Of a DNA stretch of 64,000 nucleotides, positions 42,657 to 52,400 are shown piece after piece. The DNA lies in NCBI GenBank assembly GCA_963662605.1, contig OY759785.1, forward strand, positions 930,001 to 994,000, in the 5' to 3' direction. Numbering within the stretch: position 1 is the first letter of the stretch; each line of letters begins with the position of its first letter. This DNA is from G963662605 sp963662605 (GTDB lineage: Bacteria; Bacteroidota; Ignavibacteria; Ignavibacteriales; Ignavibacteriaceae). The notes beneath the pieces were generated by a model that saw nothing but the letters and a program-made list of their open reading frames with translations, ran no database searches and was not told the origin of the DNA. The translations under genes and the position numbers were made by a program.

Positions 42657-43264
42657 GACCGGCTCTGCTCCTCGCGTTTATATTTTCTGTATACCATAAT
42701 GCCGGGGAGTGTCTGAAAGAAAAACATCAACGCTGCCATAATGAGCATCTGATTAATATCGCGCACCAAAAATAGTATGATGCCGCCTATCCACCAGCCG
42801 AGTGATAAATACGATGTCGGTTTTGAATCGAGAATCCTTCCTGCGATAAAATATCCGCCGCCGCAGATAATCGCGAGGACAGGGGAAATATAAATTCCGT
42901 GCATCCCTCCGATAACCGGACCGCCGAATCCGATCAGAGTCATGCAAATTCCGGCTCCAAGCCAGACTGCGCCGATAGCTTTTGTGGTGATGGTTTTGGG
43001 GGATTTATCCGTGCATTTCTTTCTATTGTAGTATGAGAAGCCCCAGCCTATCGGTATTAATATGAGCCATACCCAGAGAAAATTGAATCGCATGCCGGTA
43101 ATGGCCAATGTATAGGTTATAAGCATGCCGACTATAATAAGCGCGCCCCAGATGATATAGTCCATTCCGTTGTAAACGATTGAACGCTTGGAGTCCTCAA
43201 TTACCTTTTTGATAAATTGAAGCTCTTCTAACGCGTATTTTTCATCCATTTTAGCCTTCTCCAT
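42653..43264 (-). CDS. Small multi-pass membrane protein
   Basis: 203 residues with an N-terminal acidic/amphipathic helix (EKYALEELQFIKKVIEDSKRSIVYNG) followed by about five hydrophobic segments (36-56, 62-80, 95-115, 120-140, 150-185). No family beyond membrane proteins co-encoded with HTH_27 regulators can be named. Its ATG is 4 bases from the palindrome at 43269-43287, so repression would block both promoter and ribosome access. First gene of a four-gene operon. Confidence 0.72.
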   Translation of the reverse strand: MEKAKMDEKYALEELQFIKKVIEDSKRSIVYNGMDYIIWGALIIVGMLITYTLAITGMRFNFLWVWLILIPIGWGFSYYNRKKCTDKSPKTITTKAIGAVWLGAGICMTLIGFGGPVIGGMHGIYISPVLAIICGGGYFIAGRILDSKPTSYLSLGWWIGGIILFLVRDINQMLIMAALMFFFQTLPGIMVYRKYKREEQSRS

Positions 43265-43268
43265 AAAG

Positions 43269-43287
43269 TACTTTGTTTTTCAAAGTA
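43269..43287. promoter_or_regulatory. operator palindrome TACTTT-N7-AAAGTA, copy 1
   Basis: TACTTTG-TTTTT-CAAAGTA, a perfect 7-bp inverted repeat directly in front of the first gene of the operon; same half-sites and spacing as 42326-42344. Confidence 0.6.
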
Positions 43288-43740
43288 AATATATGACAAA
43301 ATGGAACGCTTGTCAAGAAGAAAATGAAAAATTGTGAATTCGCATTAACAAGGTTGCTTTAGAGTCTGTTGCAAAACGCCCCTATAAACTGAACTCACCC
43401 CGTTGCCCCTCTCTTGGCAAGAGAGGGGCAAGCCCGAAGATGCGAATTTTGCTTGTATTAGCTGGCGGGGGTGAGTTCGGTGTTGCAACAGAGGTTGAAA
43501 ACTAACACAAAGAGATTGGCATCAAGCTCTTCAACCCGCAGAAAGTCGCTCGATAGAATCATTCGCCCCGTTTCAGTGTCTGTTGAATAATTCATGAGCA
43601 CCAAAGGTGCGGCAGCTAAGTAGAAAAATGATAAAAAATAGTAAATAGAGTGCTGAAAGCACGGCTCATGTAAATTGAAGCTGTCACATAATAGAGCCGC
43701 ACCTGCCCAGCCAGCCGGGCAGGTCTTCGACGCTCATGAG
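43288..43740. other. intergenic region with two fold-back elements
   Basis: About 450 bases. It contains the palindromic element 43365-43492 and a looser one, about 43577-43740, whose arms include TCATGAGC (43592-43599) and GCTCATGA (43732-43739) with an inner CCTGCCC...GGGCAGG hairpin. No gene is supported. Confidence 0.5.
43365..43492. repeat. nested palindromic element (CTGTTGCAA ends)
   Basis: Termini TCTGTTGCAA (43365-43374) and TTGCAACAGA (43483-43492) are perfect inverted copies. GAACTCACCCC (43391-43401) pairs with GGGGTGAGTTC (43468-43478), and TTGCCCCTCTCTT-GGC-AAGAGAGGGGCAA (43403-43431) forms a 13-bp hairpin inside. No coding capacity. Confidence 0.7.
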
Positions 43741-44547
43741 TTAAAATAATGTTGTCTGTGCTTCTTTATTTGGATGAAACGTTCCGATAATGATAAATGG
43801 ATTCGGCGAACGGTAATGATTAACGTAAGTAGTCCCCAGATAAAAATTTAAATCCTTTTTATTGGCGAAATCATCAAAATATTTTTCGCGAACTTTTTTA
43901 CACGCTGTTTCTTCATCGCCATATTTTACCAAACAGTTCCAATATAATTGCCCTGTTTCCCAGTCTTCTATCATTAATGTACTCTTCCGGCCTGCATCAT
44001 CCAGAAACACAAAGGAAAATTTGTAAGGAAGTTTTTTTACTACCTCAAACGGGTTTTCACTTTTTTCAAATAATTTAAGCTGATTTAGGTGTGCAAGTTT
44101 CTTCGGATCCCATTCTCTTTCAACAGGCTCAAAAATAAAATCAAGAATCTTTGTCGGCTTAAATACTGCCAATGAAGTGCAAACAGATTCCTGTTTAGCT
44201 TCGTTTATGAGAGTAGTAAGATTCGTATATACTTTTTGTAGTACAATATTTTTGCGTTCAAGCCAATTATGCTCTGTGTCGAGATGAGATAGTATTTGAG
44301 GAGGTTCGTCAATATTAACAGGCCGGAAGCTCTCCGGACGAAAATCAGATGTGTTCTTAACCAAATCAAGTTCAATCCAATCGTACTTTTTATATCTGCT
44401 ATCGTAGTCAAGCTTTCGGAAAGGAATTGGATAAATTCTCACCCATGTTCCATCTTCTTTAAACCCCGCAGTACATACGAGCTCGTCGTATTTTGCCGAT
44501 AATGTGGGGTATGTTTTAACAGCGATTAATACCCTTGTTTTTCCCAT
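43741..44547 (-). CDS. Uncharacterised protein paired with a DUF488 gene
   Basis: 268 residues, soluble, no signal peptide. The start MGKTRVLIAVKTYPTLSAKYDELVCTAGF and the segment WVRIYPIPFRKL look like a compact alpha/beta or beta-barrel domain; the C-terminus reads NPFIIIGTFHPNKEAQTTLF. I cannot assign a family securely. It starts 3 bases after the DUF488 gene, so the two form an operon and likely work together. The neighbourhood (ParB-domain protein and DNA methylase diverging on the other side) suggests a DNA-related or defence role, which is inference. Confidence 0.65.
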   Translation of the reverse strand: MGKTRVLIAVKTYPTLSAKYDELVCTAGFKEDGTWVRIYPIPFRKLDYDSRYKKYDWIELDLVKNTSDFRPESFRPVNIDEPPQILSHLDTEHNWLERKNIVLQKVYTNLTTLINEAKQESVCTSLAVFKPTKILDFIFEPVEREWDPKKLAHLNQLKLFEKSENPFEVVKKLPYKFSFVFLDDAGRKSTLMIEDWETGQLYWNCLVKYGDEETACKKVREKYFDDFANKKDLNFYLGTTYVNHYRSPNPFIIIGTFHPNKEAQTTLF

Positions 44548-44550
44548 GTT

Positions 44551-45435
44551 TTAGATATGTATTAGTTTATAATTCCACAGCTTATTGTTTTGTAATGATA
44601 TTGCTAATTGATTCCGGTGGCAATGTTCATGGTCTGCCTCGAAGCATGTAATTGCAACCGATGATTTTTTGTTCAATATTTCCAGTATCTCAACCTGGTC
44701 TCGCATATTCTCTTGTAATGTGCCGGAACGATACTCGGTAAATATTCGCTGATAATCCGAATCGGAGGATAAGTCCTGCCGCTTTTCTGATGCTATGCCG
44801 AGTCCAGGAAAATGATAATATGCAATATTGAGTTTTTCGCACTCACTCTTTAACTGACTTTTCGAAAATCCGAATTTCATACTAATAGGATTCCGGCGGA
44901 CATCGCAAAGCACTCGTATGCCGTTCTTAATCAGTAAATTTAGATATTCTTCAATTGAACGGCCTTCATATCCGATAGTATAGAGCGCTTTTTCAGAAGG
45001 CTTGGATTTATATGCCGATATTTTTGCAAGTTCATCCGTGCTTAATATGTCCTGCGCCATTTGACTATGTATCGCATAATAAGGGTAATTCGTGTAGGTA
45101 TAACGAATAAGCTCTTTAGTACTTACATTAGTAAATTCCGCGAGAACCTGATTGAGCAAAGCGCGGTCGCTGACTGATAATTCGTTGAAATAGGAATGTG
45201 AGTCTGATTTTTGCCAGTGGTCACCGGCCAGGGCAGTCAACTTGTACTTTATCATAGTACAAAGGTCCTGATTCGCCTGAAACGAATAACACCCGTACCG
45301 GAACGGCACAAAATGGAAATCAGGATTAGACTTTCGCATGCAGAAAACAAACAACAGTTTTTGCAGTCTCAATTTTTCCAGACTATTGTTATTCTTTTCC
45401 AGCAGGGCGAGTAATATTTTTCTGCGATAGTACAT
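44551..45435 (-). CDS. DUF488 protein with N-terminal Panacea/SocA-like region
   Basis: 294 residues from the ATG at 45435 (MYYRRKILLALLEK); the frame is open to 45546, but the extra 37 residues look non-native. The N-terminal half (LEKLRLQKLLFVFCMRK...FVPFRYGCYSF) resembles the SocA/Panacea antitoxin-like helical domain. The C-terminal half is DUF488: LYTIGYEGRSIEEYLNLLIKNGIRVLCDVRRNPISMKFGFSK...HFPGLGI...ITCFEADHEHCHRNQLA, with the conserved C-F-E...C-H-R segment. DUF488 biochemistry is unknown. The fusion and the adjacent unknown gene point to a two-gene module. Confidence 0.75.
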   Translation of the reverse strand: MYYRRKILLALLEKNNNSLEKLRLQKLLFVFCMRKSNPDFHFVPFRYGCYSFQANQDLCTMIKYKLTALAGDHWQKSDSHSYFNELSVSDRALLNQVLAEFTNVSTKELIRYTYTNYPYYAIHSQMAQDILSTDELAKISAYKSKPSEKALYTIGYEGRSIEEYLNLLIKNGIRVLCDVRRNPISMKFGFSKSQLKSECEKLNIAYYHFPGLGIASEKRQDLSSDSDYQRIFTEYRSGTLQENMRDQVEILEILNKKSSVAITCFEADHEHCHRNQLAISLQNNKLWNYKLIHI

Positions 45436-45744
45436 CGGTACCGGCAAATATTCGATTAATTGACAAATAATATAAATGCAATATAACTTTTTTCTGAGTA
45501 AGATGAAGGTTGATAACTTATGGAGTTTTATTGCAGCAAAAATCAAATCAGTTATACCCTGAAAGCAAGGATAGATATTTTGACTTTTTAATAAATTTGC
45601 ATAGCTTTGTATAATTTACTATAAAAACTAGAGTATTAATAGCCTAGTTTAAATGAGTTTTCTTGAGTTAATGAAAATTAAATGGTAAGATCATAATTAT
45701 GTGTTTTAAATAGTTATATGATCCACAAATCAACTGGAGGGTAA
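45436..45744. other. divergent control region between DUF488 and ParB-like genes
   Basis: AT-rich region serving two divergent units. A TAAATTTG (TAnnTTTG-type) box lies at 45592-45599, but no TTG is at the right distance. A good ribosome-binding site (GGAGGG) precedes the ParB-like ATG. Confidence 0.4.
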
Positions 45745-46992
45745 ATGGTTAGCCAAAAAGATCAAGAGATCCGGGATATTAATATCAAGGATTTAGTTCT
45801 TTGGACTGAAAATCCACGGGATGCGATAGATGAAAATGCCACCGATCAAGATATTGTTGATAAAGCCTTTGAAGATAATCATTATAAGTGGACTTTGCCA
45901 AAACTAGCCAAGGAAATGGGATCGCGTTATGACTTTAGCGAGCTTCCAACAGTTGTATATAAAGGCTCTAAACCTATTGTATATGATGGAAATAGAAGAA
46001 TAATTTTAGGGAAGATTAAACTAGGCCTCGTTAAGATTAAAGCGAATCACAACATAGAGATTCCTGAATTTCCAGAAGAAATTCCTTGTAATGTGTGTAT
46101 CGAGAGTATTGCTATTGAAAACATTTATAGAAAACATAGTGATACTGGATCTTGGCAACCACTTGAACGTGACATTTTTCTTCATAAGTTTATGCGTAAA
46201 CCTAAAAGTGATTTTTTACTACTTGATGAAAACACCCATTTTATTAGTACCTTTAACCATTTAAACCAACGGTTTGTAAAAGACGAAATTTTTACAAAAG
46301 ATAATTTACATGGGCTAGGATTTAGTTTTAAGAAGGGCAAACTTGAAAGTACCCATACAAAAGAAGAAGCCCAAATGATTCTCCAAGATATATCCGAAAA
46401 AGTAGCGAATAAAGACATTACCACTAGAAAAAGTCGAGGGAGAATACAGGAAATTTTAACTCCAATTTCGCAGAGGCTAATTAGTCAAAACAAGAATAAG
46501 CAATTTCGGCCAATAGGAATTAAATTCGTTGGCACCGCATCACGTAAAACTCCAAGATTGACAAAAAGAACAGCTAAGGTTGAACAGCAAATATTTGGTG
46601 GCAAATTGTACCTGCAAATAGGTACAGTCAGTGATTTATACAGGGATATTGTCGATTTATATGAATATTATTGTTTAAATAAATCCAAATTATCAGAATC
46701 CTTCCCTTCGCTTATTAGAATGGCTCTGCGTTTACTATGCGAAACAGCCGCACAAGATAACGGACAACAGATTGATAAATTCTTGAAGCAAAATTTTCAT
46801 GTTGTAAAAGAAGGCTTAAGTAAAGACATTAAAACAATGTTAGCAAATCAAAATGTTACTGAAAAGAGCGTTACACAACTAATTCAAAGTGGTGCACATA
46901 ATTACAAAGATTCAAGTAATCTGCAACAAACAATAGCGCTTTCTATAATCATAGGGGGAGTTTTGCAAAATATTTTCGGGATAACTGAGTAA
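45745..46992 (+). CDS. ParB/Srx N-terminal-domain protein
   Basis: 415 residues. Residues 10-120 form a ParB-like nuclease/NTP-binding domain: INIKDLVLWTENPRD, then the signature YDGNRRIILGKIKLG (Y80-D-G-N-R-R85). The remainder (120-415) is helical and not recognised; it does not look like the chromosome-partition ParB HTH and no parA is adjacent. One base separates its stop from the D12 methylase, so they form an operon. ParB-fold proteins also occur in modification and defence modules, which is the more likely setting here. Confidence 0.78.
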   Translation: MVSQKDQEIRDINIKDLVLWTENPRDAIDENATDQDIVDKAFEDNHYKWTLPKLAKEMGSRYDFSELPTVVYKGSKPIVYDGNRRIILGKIKLGLVKIKANHNIEIPEFPEEIPCNVCIESIAIENIYRKHSDTGSWQPLERDIFLHKFMRKPKSDFLLLDENTHFISTFNHLNQRFVKDEIFTKDNLHGLGFSFKKGKLESTHTKEEAQMILQDISEKVANKDITTRKSRGRIQEILTPISQRLISQNKNKQFRPIGIKFVGTASRKTPRLTKRTAKVEQQIFGGKLYLQIGTVSDLYRDIVDLYEYYCLNKSKLSESFPSLIRMALRLLCETAAQDNGQQIDKFLKQNFHVVKEGLSKDIKTMLANQNVTEKSVTQLIQSGAHNYKDSSNLQQTIALSIIIGGVLQNIFGITE

Positions 46993-46993
46993 A

Positions 46994-47854
46994 ATGACAT
47001 CCCATTATTCACCTTTAAGATATCCAGGCGGGAAAAATTGCATATTCCCATTTATGTCCAAAATTTTCTATGAGAACCGCCTTTTGGGAATAAACTATGC
47101 CGAACCATATGCCGGTGGAGCTGGGTTGGCCCTGCGTTTATTAATCGAAGGATATGTGAATAGTATTTATATCAATGATTATGATAGAGCCATTTATGCT
47201 TTTTGGAAAACGATAATAGAGATGCCCGAAGAATTTTCCTGCTGGGTAAAAAAAGTTGAAATTTCGGTCAAAAACTGGACAAAGTACAAAGAAATTCAAA
47301 AACATGCAGCTGATGTCACCTTATTTGAATTAGCAAAATCCACATTCTTTCTTAATAGAACTAACATCTCTGGAGTTATAAAGGGTGGGGTGATTGGTGG
47401 TATAGAACAAAAGGGGAAATATAAAATAGACGCAAGGTTTAATAAAACCGACTTAATTCAAAAGATACAATTGGTAGGGACTCTTAGCAATCGTATAACT
47501 GTGTCTAACTTAGAAGGAATAGCATTTCTTGAAAAAATGAATAGGAAGAAAGAAGAAGTATTTATTTACTTGGATCCACCATACTACCAAAAGGGAGCAG
47601 ATCTTTATATGAATTACTTCTCGAAAAAAGATCATGAAAAACTCTCAAAGTATGCAACTAAAATGAAACAGTTCTGGATGATATCATATGATAATCATGA
47701 TTTCATATTAAACCTCTTTTCGCAACAAAAAAAAATAAAGTATAGACTCTCGCAGTCCACATCAAATAGAGTCGGAGATGAAGTACTAATCTTTTCTGAT
47801 AAGATAGATTATTTAAATGCCATGAAGTATTTAAGTTCGCCTTCAAAAATTTAA
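46994..47854 (+). CDS. D12-class N6-adenine DNA methyltransferase
   Basis: 286 residues. The SAM-binding motif I is AEPYAGGAG (36-44), preceded by LRYPGGK near the N-terminus as in Dam/DpnM, and the catalytic motif IV is D-P-P-Y at 194-197. The target recognition region lies between. The family methylates adenine in short sites such as GATC; the site cannot be read from sequence. No restriction endonuclease is next to it, but a ParB-domain gene is fused into its operon, so it is either an orphan methylase or part of an unusual modification-linked system. Confidence 0.87.
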   Translation: MTSHYSPLRYPGGKNCIFPFMSKIFYENRLLGINYAEPYAGGAGLALRLLIEGYVNSIYINDYDRAIYAFWKTIIEMPEEFSCWVKKVEISVKNWTKYKEIQKHAADVTLFELAKSTFFLNRTNISGVIKGGVIGGIEQKGKYKIDARFNKTDLIQKIQLVGTLSNRITVSNLEGIAFLEKMNRKKEEVFIYLDPPYYQKGADLYMNYFSKKDHEKLSKYATKMKQFWMISYDNHDFILNLFSQQKKIKYRLSQSTSNRVGDEVLIFSDKIDYLNAMKYLSSPSKI

Positions 47855-47930
47855 ACTCGGAATATCCAAGCTGTATTTGAATTAATTCTTGCTTAAAAAT
47901 GTAAATAATTCTTCTGCTAATTGATCATTC

Positions 47931-48470
47931 CTATCCAAGTAAGTACAACACCAAATTCTTCATCTCCACGACCTCAAATTTTTTGAAGCCGGAGGCTTTG
48001 GCGGTTTGTTCGATGAAGCTGCTTTGCAGGCGGTGTTCGATAGGGGGACCGTATTCCTCAGTCGCGTATTTCCATTCGAGTATTGCTAAATATTTTGCCG
48101 AGACTCTGAAGGCTTCATTCATGGCTTTTTGGTAATCCGACACTTCATGAAATACCAATCCCATAAACACCAAGTCAAAATCACCTTCGTCAAAGGGGAG
48201 TTCTTCCGCTTTTCCCATACGAAAATCGCTGAGAGGCACGTAGTGCTGCGCGGCTTCGAGCATTTCGGAATTCAAATCGGTACCGGCGACTGCTAATCCG
48301 CGTTTAAAAAATTCCTCAGCGAAAATCCCGCTGCCGGTTCCGACATCAAGCACCGATGTAATTTCACGGTCTATTAAGCAGAGATCAACAACTTTTTCCA
48401 ATTCAAGGCGAGCCATTCGTTCAGGCGAACGCAGGCGTTCTATGCTTTGACTATATATTCTTTCATTCAT
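47931..48470 (-). CDS. Class I SAM-dependent methyltransferase
   Basis: 179 residues with the Methyltransf_11/25 fold: motif I VLDVGTGSGIFAEEFFKRG, acidic motif II GTDLNSEML, motif III EELPFDEGDFDLVFMGLVFHEV and a late EWKYATEEYGPPIEHR. The HEV and EWK residues are like those of small UbiE-type enzymes that act on metalloids or small molecules. It diverges from the thioredoxin-like gene. Substrate unknown. Confidence 0.82.
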   Translation of the reverse strand: MNERIYSQSIERLRSPERMARLELEKVVDLCLIDREITSVLDVGTGSGIFAEEFFKRGLAVAGTDLNSEMLEAAQHYVPLSDFRMGKAEELPFDEGDFDLVFMGLVFHEVSDYQKAMNEAFRVSAKYLAILEWKYATEEYGPPIEHRLQSSFIEQTAKASGFKKFEVVEMKNLVLYLLG

Positions 48471-48621
48471 ATAAAATCTCTTTAAGATACTCTTATTTTA
48501 TTAATCTATATAATATGATGAAAATTACCGGCGCTGGATTCGTTTTGGTGAATCAATGCAGTTCGGTGAATCCATTTTGTTTGTTATTTCATCATACCAA
48601 CAACAAATAAAAGGAATTATC

Positions 48622-48966
48622 ATGTTACAAACAAATTTAACGCATGTCCTTTCAAAGGACGATCACAAAAAGATATTGGAAGAAAACGAAAACGTTATGA
48701 TCTGCTGCGGGCGGATGGGTCCGATGTGTATTCCCGTGTATAGCGAAATGCAGGGACTGCGTCCAGAATATACGAATGTTACGTTCGCCGATATGGAATT
48801 CGATACTCCGGATGCAAGCGTTATCCGCGGCCTTCCCGAATGCAGTAATTTCCGCGGATTACCGTTCGTTGTTTATTATAAGAATGGAAAAGTCGTACAT
48901 GCCACATCAAGCATTCAATCCAAAGAACAGATAACGGAAGTGTTGAACACGCATTTCGGAAAATAA
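48622..48966 (+). CDS. Thioredoxin-like protein with CGRMGPMC site
   Basis: 114 residues from the ATG at 48622 (MLQTNLTHVL); the frame is open to 48556, but that start has no ribosome-binding site, while GGAATT precedes 48622. Thioredoxin fold: strand VMICC, then C-G-R-M-G-P-M-C (in place of W-C-G-P-C), and the cis-proline strand FRGLPFVVYYKNGKVV. The spacing between cysteines is longer than CxxC, so it may act as a metal-binding or specialised redox protein. It stands alone. Confidence 0.75.
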   Translation: MLQTNLTHVLSKDDHKKILEENENVMICCGRMGPMCIPVYSEMQGLRPEYTNVTFADMEFDTPDASVIRGLPECSNFRGLPFVVYYKNGKVVHATSSIQSKEQITEVLNTHFGK

Positions 48967-49401
48967 GAAGTTGTAGTGTGCATCATTAACACGGAGGTTT
49001 AGTGTCTGTTGCACAAGTCAATGCAGCTCATCATTAACACGGCCTTTTAAGGCCGTGAGAAGGAATGCCTCCAACATCCCGGACTTTAGTCCAACCAAGA
49101 TGTGTTTTGGGACTAAAGTCCAACTCTCGGGTTCCTTCCTTCCACGGTCTGAAGACCGTGGTTAATGGAAAAAGTTCTGCAACACGCTCTTAACTCATGG
49201 GTTAGGAAGATAATAGTGGGAATATTCTTCTCAATCCTTTTATCCTCATTTATCGCCGTTATTTTTATCTTAACACAAATATAAAGCCGGTCGGTGGCAT
49301 CTTACCTCGAGAATAACTAAATTGTGAACGTCTATTATTATACACAGGCCAGACTCCCGCTTTTGGGATGATTCTTTTACTTATTTTCTCAAGGAAACCG
49401 T
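48967..49401. other. intergenic region with palindromic element
   Basis: About 435 bases. It includes the element 49003-49185; the remainder is AT-rich and presumably carries the promoter of the metalloprotease gene. No further gene is supported. Confidence 0.5.
49003..49185. repeat. nested palindromic element (CTGTTGCA ends)
   Basis: Begins TGTCTGTTGCAC and ends TTCTGCAACAC. CATTAACACGGCC and its partner GGTCTGAAGACCGTGGTTAATG form imperfect arms, and GGACTTTAGTCC/GGGACTAAAGTCC sit at the centre. The termini are shared with 43365-43492, so the two belong to one family. Confidence 0.65.
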
Positions 49402-52400
49402 ATGTCGCGATTTCACTACATAGTATTAACTATATTAACGTTTAGTATATTTAGTCCTTTCCTAAGCGCTCAAAGTACACCTGATTCATTGTACTCTCAA
49501 TCTTTGCTTGCACAGTTGGATGCCCTGCAAACGAATGTCCGGATGAGAAAGACAGGTGTACCGGACAGAGCAGCTAATAATAAAACCATGCTGTTGTTAA
49601 ATGCAAAAAAGAATTTCAGCAAGCTTACTCCCGATGCTCAAACAACTTTTTATAAGGTTATGGCACGTCCGACAGGGTTAAGCAGCACGTACTTAGAAAC
49701 AACAAAAAACTTTTTTAAATTCTATTATACAACAACGGGAACCAACGCGGTTTCTACCACCGATGCGAACTCAAACAGTGTTCCTGATTATGTTGAAAAC
49801 ATGGCAACGGCTTTCGCAAGAGCTCTGACGGTGTACGATTCGCTCGGCTTTGCGCGTCCACCTATTGCTACATCCGATGCCGGACGGTATTGCGTGTATC
49901 TTTCAAACAGTGCAGCAGGCAGCGGTGTTTACGGTTACTGTCAGGGTGAAACTTCAGTGGGGGATAATCCCAACACGAGCGGCGTAACCGAAACCTCGGC
50001 TTATACAAGTTTTATGGTTATGCGTAACAACTATACCGGGTTCGGCAGTACCGACGCTTTACTGCAAATCGCGATGGAGGTTACCACGGCGCATGAATTT
50101 TTCCACGCTATTCAATTCGGATATGACACCAACAACTTCACCAGCTTCCCGATGGAGATGTGTTCAACGTGGGGCGAGGATATCGTATTCCCGGGCGATG
50201 ATGATAACTGGCAGTATCTCAGTGATATTTTCCCGAAGCCATACATTTCTATAGATTATGATGACGATCTTGATGGAACAACGATAGCATCCGGACACTG
50301 GTATGCCTCGTGGATTTTCCAGCGCTACCTCACCGATCGTTTCGGTGGTGATCTTACCAAGACATTCTTTCAGAATGTCGTAACCCAGTATTGGTCAACT
50401 GCAATGAACAATGCCCTTGTTGCAAAAAGCTCAACATTGAAAGACGCTATTAAAGATTATAATGTAGCTATTGCACTGTTGACTTCCTCAAACACGTCAC
50501 CAATGAGCACGTATCGCTTTTCCCGCGGCGATGATTACCGCACCGCCAGCAATACAAAAAATACCTATGGCCCGTTCGTGGTTACCTATCAGGGAACAAT
50601 CAACTTTAACGGAACAACAACAACCTATAATTCAAGCAGCAATTTATATCGTGCTTCTGCAAATTTTATAAAGATTGTTCCGACAGCAAATTTTTCAATC
50701 AGCACTGCGCCAACAACAACCAACGCTAATTTTTCCGCGCGTCTGTTAAAGTTGAACAGCTATACTAATCCGACTGTCCTTTCGGTTGTTGAACCGACAA
50801 CATCGGGAAGTAATTTAACCTTCACGGTGAACGATCAGTCGAGTTATGGATATTATGTGTTGGTACTCTATAATACATTATATGCTACATCATCGTCACG
50901 CACGATAACCTCTATTCCATATTCGGTAACAGTCAATCCGGTTTCTACAACAGCGACCGTTGCTCTGACATCGCCCGTCGGTGGTGAAACGTGGGCACCT
51001 TCTTCTGCTCATAGTGTTACATGGACAAGCGCAAATATTACGAATGTAAAACTGAAATATTCCTCCGATAACGGTTCTACCTGGTCGGATATCATCGCAA
51101 GTACTGCAGCCTCAGCAGGCTCTTATTCTTGGACCGTGCCTTCTGCTGCAACCACACAGGCAAAAGTCATTGTAATGAGTACGGCCGATACAACTGTTGC
51201 TTCGACCAGTGGAACTTTTACAGTGGGAACGGTTTCCTCTGCAACACTTTTGAACGAACCTTTCACGGGTTTTTCTACCGGTACAATCGCGAGTCCGGGC
51301 AGCACGGATGTTTCAGGTACTCTGAATTCGTACACAGTAGTTTCAGGATGGACCGGTTCGAAAATTTACAGTGCTGGCGGAGCGATAAAACTCGGCTCAT
51401 CATCAGCAATGGGCTACATTGTAACGCCTTCGCTTGACTGTTCAGCAGGTTCAGGCACGTTGAAATTTAACTTGCAGACATATGGAACCGATACTAAAAC
51501 CGTATCCGCGTATATTTCAACCGATGGCGGTACCAACTACACTCAGCTTGGCACTGCAATTACGCCGACCTCAAGCATGGTAACCCAAACGCTTGCATTT
51601 ACCGGCGGCACAAGTACAACGAAATTTAAAATTTCAGCGGGTGCTGCTTCTTCAAACCGTTTTTATCTTGATACTGTGATCGTCGCGACAAGTTCAAGCA
51701 TTACTGCTCCAACAACCCAGGCATCCGCGGTTGTATTTTCATCAGTCACTTCATCGCAATTCACGGCAGGGTGGACAAATGGTAACGGTACCGGAAGAAT
51801 TGTAAAAATTAATACGGCGAACAGTTTTACTGCTCCAACCGACGGTACTTCTCCCACGGCTTCTGCAACATACGGCGGCTCGGGTGAACAGGTTGTTTAT
51901 AACGGCGCGGGCAGCAGTCTGACCATTAACGGCTTAACTGCTCCAAATACATATTATATCCGCGTGTACGAATTTAACGGCAGCGGTTCATCAACAAAAT
52001 TCCTGACTACTACTGCAACGAATAATCCGAACAGTCAGGCAATTACGCTCTCAGCACCAACAACGCAGGCATCTGCAGTCGTATTCTCCTCAGTCGGCGC
52101 AACTCAGTTTACCGCCGGATGGACGATAGGCAACGGTTCGGGCAGAGTAGTTAAAATAAATACATCAAACAGTTTCACCGCTCCGGCAGACGGTACTGCT
52201 CCCACTGCATCGGCAACCTATTCCGGTTCGGGTGAGCAGGTTGTGTATAACGGAACGGGCAGCAGTCTTACGATAAATGGACTTACTGCTTCTACAACAT
52301 ACTACGTCCGTGTGTATGAATTCAACGGCAGCGGTACATCAACAAAATATTTAACGAGTACTGCAACGAACAATCCGAATAGTCAGGCAACAGGTATTGT

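Noticed and set aside
45745..46992. Chromosome-partition ParB and a nearby replication origin
   Set aside because: Only the N-terminal ParB fold is visible; no ParB HTH, no parA and no parS-like palindromes are seen.
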